Shown here piece after piece: positions 42,496 through 53,788 of a stretch of DNA of 64,000 nucleotides; position 1 is the stretch's first letter; every line of letters starts with the position of its first letter. The notes under the pieces were generated by a model. It ran no database searches and was not told where the DNA came from. It saw nothing but the letters and a program-made list of their open reading frames with translations. The position numbers and the translations under genes are program-made. The stretch is from Emmonsiellopsis sp. PD_33 (Eukaryota; Ascomycota; Eurotiomycetes; Onygenales; Ajellomycetaceae). The DNA lies in the NCBI GenBank assembly GCA_032988165.1, contig JANTQF010000026.1, positions 150,331-214,330 on the forward strand, written 5' to 3'.

Positions 42496-44979
42496 ATGAA
42501 CCCAACCCAGCCCGAACGTCGGCGCCGACGACCAGCTGTGTATGTAAATACTAGAAACACCCGTCCGGGTTATCGGTGTTGATATCAAGCATTTTTTACT
42601 AATAACAATTCATGCAGTTCATGCACGCTATGCAGAAGACAGAAGATCCGATGCAATCGAGAATGGCCCTGTAACAACTGTGCCAAGTCTAGGAATAAAA
42701 CATGCGTCTACGAAAGTGACTCTTCGCCAACCCTCGCCACCAGAAATAGCAGAGTATTGCCTCAAGTATCCGCCCCTCTGTATGCAAAACCAAGTAACCA
42801 AATTGCGGATTCTAGCGGGGGTTCAGCGACAACTCATGGGTTCCCGTCTCCTCCATCTCTTGGAACCCGCCCCTTGACGCCCAGCAGCCAGGTGTCTGCG
42901 CAGGAAGTTGAGGTCATGAAGAGCAGGATTAAAGAGCTTGAAGAGCAGCTATCACGCACGAGAGTGGCGTCGCGGGAGCCTTCTGTTCCGGTTATAAATT
43001 CCAATGTGGAGATAAAATCTTCATTGACGGTGGGTGATATCTCCGTCCGCTATGAAAGCCGCGTCCCTGGGGAAGCCCAGACTCTGAGTAGCAGTAGTGT
43101 TTTCCATAAATCACGACTATTCGGTCAGAGCCATTGGGTCAATTCAGTTGTGCAGGTGGGTTCCTTGTCCCTTGTGTCATATGTGTGATTCGTTTCTGGC
43201 AGCAGGTTCGGCTAATAATCAGTTTAGTTTCGAGACATCTTCGAAATCATGGAACCGTACGCGAAGGATGCCTCGAAGATGCTATCAGACATACAGAAAT
43301 GTAAATCTCTAGCAAGGATCATCAAATCACGCCGCGCACCTTCGTGGCCGTCTCCTCCAAGGACCGATTTGCCGCCCAAAGATGTTGCTGACAAGCTTGT
43401 TGACGGCTACCTTCGCACGTTTGAGACCGTGTACCGAGTTTTGCACGTCCCGACATTCAAACGGGATTACGACGCCGTCTGGGCACTGGACTCGGAGCCG
43501 CCGACTTCCTTCCTGATTCAATTAAAACTCGTCTTGGCCATTGGCGCAACCATTCATGACGAGAAATTCTCCATGCGTTCCTCCGCCATTCATTGGGTAT
43601 ATGAAGCCCAGGCGTGGCTTTCAGATCCAGACTTCAAGTCACGTTTGAGCTTGCAGACACTCCAGACGAGTATTCTGCACTTGCTGGCCCGACAAACATC
43701 GGGTATAGGCGAGGGCATGATCTGGGTTGCAGTGGGCGGATTACTCCGCATAGCGATCCATATGGGATTGCATAGGGACACAGGGTGTATGAACAATGCA
43801 TCGACTTTCATCATCGAAATGCGCCGGAGATTGTGGAACACCATTCTCGAAATATATCTGCAATCATGCATCGACCAGGGGGGTCCTGCCCTCATCTCAC
43901 TCGATGCCTTTGACACCCGGCCTCCTCGAAATTTCGACGACGAACAGCTCTTAAGCGAGGAACCTGTGCCGAAACCAGATGATGCCTTCTCGCAGACATC
44001 TATCGCAATAGCCCTGTGTAAAATCTTCCCACTCCGTCTGGCCATAACGATGTTCCTGAACGACCTTGGATCACAGGGTACATACGACGAGACACTTCGA
44101 CTCGATGCGGAGCTGAAAGCAGCATATAAAGTACTCTGCCAAACACTGAACGGATATCCTTCTTCAAACAGGGCATGGACACCCTCGCAATTCCAACTAG
44201 GATTCGTCGATTTGATCTTCCACCGCTACCTCTCAGCTCTTCACATCCCGTTTTCCCGCCCACCATATGACGAGGCAGCGGCATACACATTTTCCAGAAA
44301 CGCGGTCGCCGAGAGCTCGCTGAAGATTTTACGTATCGCATATCCGGCATCATCCCTCAACATTGCGGACCCGTCTACAGATAACGGCCCGACCAGCGAA
44401 AACGACCTAGGACGGCTGACATACCGCGGTTCCGGATTCATCCGGGCAGTTTGCATACAAGCAGGCCTCATGATCGCTGCCGAACTGAAGCGGCAGTTAC
44501 GGGAACAGAGTCTAGGGCCCGTGGCGTTACGACCCGACCTACTTGCCGCACTCGACGGTGTCAAGGAGTGGACTCTGCAATGTGTCAGGGAGGGAAAGAC
44601 AAATATAAAGGGTTACCTGATCATTTCTGCGCTGGTGGTGCAGATAGATGGCCTGAGCCGACGTCTTCCTGCGGATCAGATCACCGATCTGGTCATGAAG
44701 GCTTCGAAGGATGTCGTGAAGACGTGTCTGCCGATACTCGAAGAAATGGCGGCTCAGAGCCAGGAAACCGGGGGACCGATGGGTAGTGTAACTCCTCCCG
44801 AGGCAATGGAGGACTGGGATTTTATGGTAAGTTGAGTGGGCACCATCGCGAACGGTAGCTGGCAGATTACTTACGGTGTTTCACAGATGTCTGCTGGCCA
44901 GTTTAACATTGGAGCTGGAGAGCCTATGAACTGGGTATTCAGTGATGATGATATGATTCAGGGACCCCCGCTCTGGTGA
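42496..44979 (+). CDS. Zn2Cys6 transcription factor (XlnR/Gal4-like architecture)
   Basis: Predicted 757-aa nuclear regulator. Exons are 42496-42539, 42618-43155, 43228-44826 and 44887-44979, all GT/AG and in frame. An Arg-rich N-terminus (RRRRRP) leads straight into the zinc cluster at residues 17-44, spacing CX2CX6CX5CX2CX7C. A dimerisation coiled coil follows (VEVMKSRIKELEEQLSRTR). The middle homology region starts near residue 210 (VDGYLRTFETVYRVLHVPTF) and includes HLLARQTSGIGEGMIWVAVGGLLRIAIHMGLHRD. The last small exon ends MNWVFSDDDMIQGPPLW, an acidic/aromatic C-terminus typical of activators. Its promoter is shared with the MCT carrier, so local control of transport is the simplest role. 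Palindromes matching a CGG-N2-CCG target occur in the promoter and in its own exon 1. Confidence 0.9.
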
Positions 44980-45978
44980 TGAACTCTGATATAGACCTCC
45001 CTGTGCCCCGTAGCATGCCTTCCGGAGACTGCGAATGGACAATATGAAACAAGGAATGACATAGTCGCGTTAGTAGAATGCTAATATAGAAGGGTATGTT
45101 TCAAGGAAACCAAGTAATATACTACAGTGGATATCAAAGGGGTAACTCTAAGAAAGGCAGAACACCAAAAGCTGAGCTATACCAAGCAGTCAGCCAATGT
45201 ATAAATACCTGCTCTTCACATTGACAATATAAAACTTAAATGAAATAAACGGTCTAAGTGGGGTAAACAAAAAGGGCTGGGGGGGAATCTCTAGGTAAAA
45301 CAAAATCCGTAAACATGAGTTAATAATGAAGAGTCAACAAAAGGGAAAGCATTATGTAGAAACAAAGGAAACAGTGCTGTAGGAAAGTGGTGGGGAAACC
45401 CCAGAAATAGTAGTGAAACAAGAAGAATAGATCGACGGTGATGGTCAAACTGATGAGCCAAGGGTTGACGGTAGGAAATGGTATAAGTACGATAGTAGAA
45501 ACATCGAGGGATCAAACAAAAAAGAAAGATTTCCAAATACTCTGTCATCACAGAAATGCAAATCACAGATAACAAAACCAGAGTCGGGAATTAACATAAT
45601 TTCAATCCAAAAGGCCGAGAGCAATAACCGAACATTTAATGAAACTATGCAGAGATAGTGTAGCGTATAAAAAAGAGATGGGTATGAGTGGGAATATAGT
45701 GCCTGGGTATAATATACGCCGACAAAAATCTGCAAAAATAGTGAAAAGAACAGAGGAAACATGTCTGATGTACAGCAGATGGCCTTTCATCAGTAATAAC
45801 CGACGACCGTCGGCGCAGCGAGGTGAGCGATCGAGTATTGATGGTACCCTCGTACAACTGGTCTGAGAATGACGACCACAGCATCGTAATAGGATAAACG
45901 GGTGAGGGTATACTATCAACTCTGGGCTTTCTTCCGGCCATAAACGCCTAGACGCAAATTGGCCAGCCGCTCCGCGAG
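44980..45978. other. Convergent intergenic spacer
   Basis: A/T-rich region between two 3' ends. Overlapping minus-strand frames (for example 45445-45762 and 45602-45982) have hydrophobic composition from T-rich DNA but no consistent domain. No gene supported. Confidence 0.45.
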
Positions 45979-48900
45979 TCATTTCTGTAAAACAGTGCCC
46001 TTGGGACTTTCCACGACATCAGGACCAGGTGCATCCTTGGGAGCTTCTTCATCACCGGTCGGTGTTTCCACAGCACGCTTAGGGTGTGTAGGCGAAACGG
46101 GTACCGATGTGCCTTTCACAATGAGGGGGGATCCAGGAGCTTCCGCTAGCGACGAAGAGCGTGGAGGATGCATGGGTTCAGATTCGGAATCGGCCTGTGG
46201 TGTGGGTTGGAAGGGAGGGTATTCAGGCTCGTCAATGTCTGCCGCAGGAAGCAGCTGGGGTTCATTCGTCGATTCTCCGCTCGGATTTGGTGTGCCGGAA
46301 AAATCTAGCCCTTCTAAGGGACCTAATATGGATGGCGATACAGGCCCAGGGTCAGAATTGATTGTACAGGCCTCGTCAGTAGAGCTTCTAGCCTCGCCGA
46401 AGGCTCCACTCGCCCCTTCAATGGGGCTGAACGTGTCGACTTCCTCAATATCCTCGTCAGCACACTCGAAGGGGACGTCGTCTTCCTCTTCCTCAATGAT
46501 TTGGCTTTTCCTTGCTCCTGTACCTGCGTTTGGAGCTCCCGCGCTTATACCAATAACGCCTTCCCGCGATTTCGGCAGCCCTGGTGTTCCTGGGCCACTT
46601 GAAGCGACTAATGAGGAGGTGGCAATGGATGGCCCCTTGAAAACGGATCTCTTTCGTCGAGCAAATACGATACCCGAAGCAGGTGAAGACAGGAAAGGCC
46701 CAGGAGCAGCTTCGTTGAACGCATTACGCACATTTCCGTTAGGGTGACCAGAGTTAGCAAGCGGGTGAGGCCCACGAACAAGTCTGATGTTGTTTGGGAA
46801 GTGCGCAGTTGTACTTGGTGTTGCCGGTAGAAGTTTGATCGAGGTATGGGGAGACCGAGTAACTTGCTTTGCAGAGGACGCCACAGGGGTATGCACAGTA
46901 TCAATACTGTTGGATGAGACGGAGGACGTTTTTGAGTGTGAGTGCGCGTGGTGGATACTTCGGATAGACGACACTGATGAAGACGTAGATTTGCGTCCTC
47001 GTAAACCGTGAGATGAACGGCGGTATGAGTTTCGGGGGGTGAGGGGTGACGGGGAGAGCGAGTTACGATGGGAGTTGCCGGATTTTAGTGGTCGAGGTTG
47101 ATGAGAAAGGGAGCCTGACCTAGCGGCACCGGGATATGACGCATTACTAGGGGTAAGGCTGCTTGCTGTAGACGAGCGTTTTACTTGCATCGGGGTTTGC
47201 TGTGGTTGATTGAAAGAGGTATTAGTAGGAGTAACCAAGGCCTGCTTAGTTGCAGGCTCCTTGTTTTTGGGCGGGCCAGATTTGTCCGTCAGGAACTTGA
47301 GCGATGCACCATGTGCAAATGACTTTGAATGAGGCGACTTGGCACGCTTCGTGGATTCTATGAGCCAGTGCTTGATAGACGCAAGTTGGCTGATTATAGG
47401 ATGTTGTCGACGGCGCGTGCCATGCCTTCTAAGAATACTTTGCGGGTGGGTTAAATCGGGCTGAGAAGCGCTGAGATGGAGTGTACTGTTCCGCGATCGT
47501 CGATTCTCTTTTGGCGGAGGAGCCGGTCGATGGCGAGACGAGCTGGCCGACCGGACCGAAGTGTCCTTTTCGATTGGCGGCGGGGGGAGAGTAGAGATGG
47601 GTGACGATGTGACAATTGCAGTCTCTGGGAGTTTGGGAAGATCTGGTACGACGATTTGGGCTAGTAGTATATTAGCATCCCATCAATATTTTTTCGCAAG
47701 CTGTACTTACGGGTTGGTATGCTTCGTCTATCCCGTCTACCCCTACTTCTCGGCGGTTCAGTAGAATGGCCTTCCTCATCAACTTCGACAAGCGCAGCAG
47801 ATATCCGTTCCAGCCGGCTACTAGCTGCACTTAATCGGCGTAGATTCTTGGCTTCAGCCTCTCTCTCACGCCGTTTCCGCTCCCGTCTCTTTTCCTTGCG
47901 CTCTTCTTTTTCGATCAGAAGCGCCCACCAGCCTGCCAGGGCATCGCAGCGCTGCGCCAGCACATTTTCAATCACATGGTCTATATTTACACCGGCACTC
48001 CGCATCCGCTCTAGAGTAGTCTTTTCTAACGGAGTTGTGAACGGGGCAGGCCGCGTGAGCTTCAGGATTGCCTGCTGTTGTGGAGCGTGTTCTGCTAGAA
48101 ATGGATGAGCCAGAATCTCGGGCAAGGTAGGTCGAAGCAGCGGTCGTTTTGACAGTAGCTTATTTATGAGCGACTTGGCGTCCTCTGGAAACCGATCGTT
48201 GTACTTGGGCTCCTCCGTTAAAATCTTTGTTTTCGTCACCTGGTCATCGTCTTCGTCGTAAGGCAACTCCCCAGCAATGAGGGCGTATAGAATGATGCCC
48301 AAACTCCAAACGTCCACTTTCTCGCCAGCATATTTCTCGCCCTTCAGCATTTCCGGTGCGCTATAGCAAATTGTTCCACAGAATGTTTGCAGATAGCTAG
48401 CCTTGCCCTCATATTCCCTCGTGAAACCGAAATCGCATAACTTGACGTTTTCATGCTTGTCAAGTAGAATATTCTCCAGCTTTAGATCCCGGTGTACGCA
48501 GGACTTATTATGGACGTAGCAGACAGCACCAACCAATTGTGTAAAAATCCGTTGGACTTTGTCAATCGGCATCGGTCCATTGCGAATAAGGTAGTTGTAC
48601 AATTCGTCCCCTAGAAATTGAGCTTGATTAGCCAACCCTTACACCTTCAAGAGGATATCGCGTACCTGGGCAGTACTCTAAAACCAGCCAAACCAGTTTT
48701 TCCGTCACGATCACCTCATACAACCGGGCTATATGGGGGTGGAGGAACTGGCGATGGTGGTGGATTTCGCGCGCCAGGTTTGCGTCTTCGCGATCCGACG
48801 ACTTGAGAACGACCTACACACCCGCCCCATAATTAGCCTCATCTATACCCGTACATGGGATCGCAAGCACGACGTCCTCCGCACCTTGGAGCCATTGGTA

Positions 48901-49120
48901 AGCTTATGCGTTGCGAGATAGACCTTCCCGAACGAACCCTTCCCGATCAGAGTTCCGAGACTATAGTTTCCAACATTCCGCAGCTCCTTCGACGAGAACT
49001 CTCTGTAGATAGACGGCTTAAGTCAATATGGGCTGTTTCGCGACGGACGGGACGATATATCAACAGAGACAGGCCGTAGAGGACCGCCGGGGCGGGGGGA
49101 CACTCACTCCAGTAACTCAT
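45979..49120 (-). CDS. Ser/Thr protein kinase with long disordered tail (CAMK-like)
   Basis: Predicted about 952-aa kinase. Exons are 49120-49108, 49000-48885, 48813-48666, 48610-47711 and 47660-45979. The exon 1 to 2 acceptor is ambiguous because AGAGAG offers several AG sites; only one keeps the frame. The kinase domain spans about residues 17-275: glycine loop LIGKGSFGKVYLA, lysine in VVLK, HRDLKLEN catalytic loop, DFG in LCDFGFTREY, and activation segment TFCGTICYSAPEM. KYAGEKVDVWSLGIILYALIAGELPY places it in the Snf1/Kin/CAMK-like group. It resembles the little-studied fungal group of yeast YPL150W, but this is not confirmed. A basic coiled-coil segment (EERKEKRRERKRREREAEAKN) follows, then about 560 Ser/Pro-rich residues likely to be phosphorylated and regulatory. 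Confidence 0.85.
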
Positions 49121-50979
49121 GGTAGGAGCTGGCAAGCTATGCGGAAACAGAACTCCAGTCAGCCCATCGATTCAACCAGACAGCACACTTCACTCGGACA
49201 CCCCAGACACACGGCAGACGGCGACTGCACACACCTTATCCTTTTGAAGCTGGGACTCGACTCTCGACCTCGGCGGCGGCATGTGGACGGCTCCAAGCTG
49301 CCCCTCGCGGTTCTCTTCTCCGAGCAGATAGCCAGACTAGGCCAGGCCTGCCATGTAACAACGACGAGCGACAGGGGATATGTAGGCGGTACTGGTATGG
49401 AGATGGCGGACAGCGTCGAGGGGTGGGCGTGGAAGACAACCTTGGAAATCGTCGACGATGGAGGTTGGCGACAGCGCGAACTTGGGACGGATAAATAAAT
49501 TTGGCGGCGTGACGATCGTCGCTGGACACTGGACCAGAAACCAGACTGCAAAACACCCCCCAAAACCTCAAAAAGAGACCCTGCTGTAACCCTGGAAGTC
49601 TTCGCTGGAGCTAGCTGGCCGGGCTCGCACTTCTAGCGTTCTCTAGTCGCTTGTCTCTGCGTATTGAATGGCTTGACGCGGGAGAATTGGCTGTGACGGG
49701 CCTGGCTTTGACTTGGCGGCTTTGCGCTGCGAACGGGAACAAGGCAAGATTCAACCTGGATGCCCCTATTCAGACCACTGCGAATAGTCACTCACTGATA
49801 TACAGCCAGGATCCCCATGGCCAAGCTGCTGGCTTTTGGTTTCGCCGCTCCGTCGTCATGTCTCGCGCCATACAGAGCCCTGCGCCAACCCGCCTCCCTA
49901 GACGCGATATTAATAGCTTCCAATGCCGCGGCTGCTTCCAACATTCTTCATTGTTGTCGTTCAAGATTTGCTAGCCATTGACAATCCCCGACGAGGTCTT
50001 TGTTTTTATTCAAAATGCTACTCCAACATCGCCGGGGCACTCCTACAACCAACCCCCCGCTGAGTCGCTGCTCCAACATCCAGGAATCACTACAGACGTC
50101 ACATGCATGTCTAGTTGTCTATCTATGGGAACTCTCCAAGTCGGTTTACGATGGAATGAACGAACATTCGGGCCCAGCTTATCGGGGATATTAGGTGCGT
50201 GCACTGACAGCCCTTGGACCCTGACATGTCTCTGAACCCACAGCATTAATAAGTAACATGCCGATTATTGTGAAACATGGGGGGGTTCATTCCCATCTGT
50301 CAATGGGCCACAATGAGTCCTGCTTTTATCTTAAAAAAATCCATTATCAATTCTTCGCCGGTACGGTACAGCGCATGCTTTTGCAAACTGACGGAAACAC
50401 AAAGAAAGGGCAAAACAAACAACAGCCAGAAAATCAACCACAGTCAATTTATGGCTGGTATTCCTGACCAATGAATGCTATATAAAGGAATACAAATTTC
50501 CTTACGGTTATTCCCCGTCTAATATTAGTTTTCTTTGCCGCATTCTGCGCAGACAGAGCATTCAGCTTCTCGAATTTGAATGCCGCAGCCACTTCTCGTG
50601 TTCCCCAAAGACCCTGCATATATGATATGCGACACAAGCTTTCCTCATCTTAGCCCTGAGCCACTTCTAATTATGCCTTTGCCGCATAATAGGAACGGCG
50701 TCTCTTCGCAGAGCCTGCTAAAACAAGAGAAAAAAAGAGCAAAAATCAAAATCCGGTTTTTATTATAGACCGCGTCTCTAGCAATTATGACACAGGAAGA
50801 TAAAAAGGGCGGCAAAATAGAAGAAGGAAAAGAGAAAGCCGTGATAGGCAACCGCCAACAAGCACCCCAAACAATCATGTCCGTTTCCATATTATGGGAA
50901 AAACGAAAAGAAACAAAAATGCTATCATCCCTAAACCATCCAACAACCACCATCTATTAACAAAACAAAAACCTCCCAT
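49121..50979. other. Upstream region of the kinase and spacer
   Basis: The first 400 bp are a G/C-rich upstream region of the kinase; the remainder leads to the 3' end of the Cys-rich protein gene. Both strands have overlapping frames of 110-156 codons (49028-49571) that mirror each other, a sign of chance GC-rich frames. No gene supported. Confidence 0.4.
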
Positions 50980-51628
50980 TCACAGAACAGCCAACAACCC
51001 CACACCCGCCGCAATCAGTCCACCCTGCGCACCGACACGCGCAGCACCACCAGTAGGCGCTACCACAGGGGTACTCGTCGCATCAGAACCGAAGGTGGGT
51101 ATGGTGATAGATGGGAACGAGTCGGTCGTGCCGGCACCGGGTTCATCACCGCCGCTTGTTGGGGTAGGGGTGGGGCTAGCAGTGGGCGGGGCGGTCAAGC
51201 TTTCCGTTGCGTCGCATTCGGACAGCGAGCTACCGTTGGGACAGCAGCCAGCGTCCGTGCAGAAGTAGCCCTCCGGGCAGTAGGCTGTGCGGGTTGTTAG
51301 TTACGACATGACACACAAAGGCAAGTGAATAGGAGGTAAGTAAAGAGCGGGGATAAAGGGGAGGATGCAACTTACTCCCATCCGTGCAGCAAGACTGTCC
51401 CTCAGTTGGGTTATAGCAGTTAGGGAAGCTACCGCATGCCTCGGAGCCTTCGCCGCACGATCTCTCGCAGGTGTGGGGGGGCTTGATTGGTTTGCAGATG
51501 TCCAGCGCGCGGGTTTCGAGGTCCCGGATGGCCATGGCGGCCATGCGCTGGGCGGGCCGGATGAGACCTGGTTCCATGGCGACTGCCGCGGCAGCGCTGG
51601 CGATGAGCATGATGGATTGGAGATGCAT
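50980..51628 (-). CDS. Secreted Cys-rich protein, probable GPI anchor
   Basis: Predicted 185-aa surface protein in two exons, 51628-51376 and 51284-50980, with a GT/AG intron that rejoins GAT GGG A to CC TAC. The N-terminal 17 residues form a signal peptide (MHLQSIMLIASAAAAVA). The mature part has about 12 cysteines in close pairs (CERSCGEGSEACGSFPNCYN, then SCCTDGTYCPEGYFC), resembling knottin or granulin-like disulfide folds. A Thr/Pro/Ser linker follows (TAPPTASPTPTPTS), suited to O-glycosylation. The C-terminus GGLIAAGVGLLAVL after small residues fits a GPI signal. An upstream in-frame extension exists but would place the signal peptide internally, so I reject it. The role is unknown; cell-wall or effector-type functions are possible. 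Confidence 0.8.
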
Positions 51629-53788
51629 TGTGGCTTGTGTTGATGTGTATGTCTGGATGGAGATGGATGGAGGGCGGGTAGGAGAATTGATTGGGATATA
51701 TAAAGGGCTAAGAATAGGAGGTACGAAAGCGTGTTTTTGGAGAAGATCGATGATAGTAGAAAGAGAGGAGACCAAATTCAGATTGGGGAATCTTCTGGCT
51801 CTTTATATAAACTCTTTTTTTACCCATCCCACTAGCTGTCATCGCAAGCGAAGACGCCCACGACGCAGCAGAGACTGGAAAGGGCAAGAGAGGCAGGCAT
51901 CAGCCTCAATCCAACATCGATAGGAGAAATGCCGACAGACCGACTCTGCCCTGGGGTCCATACCAGTGGCTACCCAGGGCAGCATACGAGGTGGAGGAGG
52001 CTCTGCCGCTCTGGAGATCTGAGAGTGAGGATCTTTCCCAAACGCGACATGCCAGCCACAGCTTGCTTGATAGCGAAACAGGGGTTGTGAACAATGTGTG
52101 GAGAAGAAAAAAATGTTTGGTTGAGCCGCATGAGAAGTGCCGCTAATCAAGAGGTGTCAAAAAGTGACAGGTTTGGCAGCCCTTCTCTCACTATGGGATG
52201 GGATAGCTCCCATAAAGTGTGGTTGACACGTTGTTTCCGTCCAAGGGCTGCTTATCCATCATCACTGCGGCATTGAGAATGGGAATCAACAGGGAGTCCC
52301 AACTCCCAAGATACCGAAAATGTGAAAGTGTGAAGATTGCAAGTGCCGTGACTGGTAAATCTCCCTTGGGACGGCGGCAGGGAGCCAAGAAACAAAGTTC
52401 TTGTGAGGCCATGACAATCTTCATTTAGGGAGCACCCAATCGCGAATAAAATGCGGCGGGATGTCAGGGATCAAACGATGACCGTGATATCTGCGAATGG
52501 GCAGATCAAGGCGTAGATATCGGGCCAAGACTCATCAGGAAGATCGATCGTATTATTTATGGGCACTGGAATGTCGGCTTTGCTTCCAATGACCGGAAGA
52601 ATTTGTTAATGATGCCGGGGAATATTTGCGTCTGGAAAAGAAAGAGATAGAGCAATGGAAGGAAATGAAATGAAATGAAACGAAATGAAAAACAAAGGAA
52701 TCGAACCACGAGGGAAAAGCAAAGGGCTTTCTTCATGGTTACAAGAATTGTGATTGGCATGGACCTCGTATTCTTCATCTTGGCCAAAGATAGCATCCCC
52801 ACATTTCGGCCAGGATGGTCGAGCAATGGTGTGTGGCTTCCACTTTCCAGAGCCAAAGAGAAGAAATGGTCTGGAAGAAAAGTGAAAAGGGAGACAACTC
52901 AAAAGAGCCAACTGAAGCCAAGTCTTGCGGTTCACCAGCGACTTGTTGGGAGTCGGATTTGGGACATGCGAGGAATCAACAACGGCCTGGAGAATGCCAC
53001 ATCTTTCCTCTGGGCTCTGTGGCAAGATCAGCTCGCGACCCCGCAATTTGCAGCAGAGCCTCACGCCAGCAGAGGATCATCACAGACTCACAGGCAACAA
53101 TCCTGTTTGACAGATCCTATCCCGGCGAAAGATCAGAGGGTCCGCAGATGCCGTGGAAATTGGAATCGAGGTTGGCGGATGGCGGTTCAGGACGTTGTAT
53201 CAAGCAACAAGCCTGGTGCGGCTGAAAAAGCTTGGCGGGATCGAACTACCGAGCGGGAGGAACCATAAGCATAATTTTTATGCATGTGTTGGTATCTATG
53301 CCGAGGGGTGGGGAGACATCGAACAGTTGAAGAAATAGATTGGTAAAAATAAACTCTGAGGGTGGATTTTTGAACAGTTGATATCGTATTCTTTAAAAGC
53401 CCTCTATCCAATAACTAATAATAACACACTACTTATTGAACCAAAGATGGGATATAAAATTTCCTGATCAGATCTATCTGTAAGTGAAAATAGTGGGAAA
53501 ATTGATGGCCTGCATCGCGCTCGGCTGATGTGGATTATTTGCTCGAAGTATTGCTGCCCTCTAGTGGGGCTGAATGGATTGGTTCACCGCAAGTTCGTCT
53601 CTGTAGCGACTGAAGACGAGTGAGCTGGGCAGTATTGAAGTCTGACTGGCTCGCAGTTTAATGCGCATATGACGTTTGATGGCATGGCGAGAGAGTCGAC
53701 AACGAGGCGGAGTATTCTACGTCACAGACGTCTCAGGTTTGGACATGCCATGACAAGCCAAAGTCGGAAAAACATTGTCCGATTTTGC
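51629..53788. other. Long intergenic region upstream of the Cys-rich protein gene
   Basis: 2.2 kb without a supported gene. A GAAAT pentamer array lies at about 52660-52690. Frames of 136-197 codons at 52606-53268 overlap each other on both strands without domains. The segment up to about 52100 is the likely promoter of the Cys-rich protein gene. Confidence 0.4.
52660..52690. repeat. GAAAT pentanucleotide repeat
   Basis: About six imperfect GAAAT units in intergenic DNA, one of them changed to GAAAC. Confidence 0.85.

Noticed and set aside
45445..45982. Hydrophobic minus-strand frames next to the kinase gene
   Set aside because: Phe/Leu/Ser-rich composition simply reflects T-rich 3' UTR DNA; frames overlap one another.
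49028..49571. Long frames on both strands upstream of the kinase
   Set aside because: Mirror-image open frames of similar length in GC-rich promoter DNA are typical of chance.
52606..53268. 152-197 codon overlapping frames on both strands
   Set aside because: No domains, and part of the region is a GAAAT repeat; no splice model improves them.
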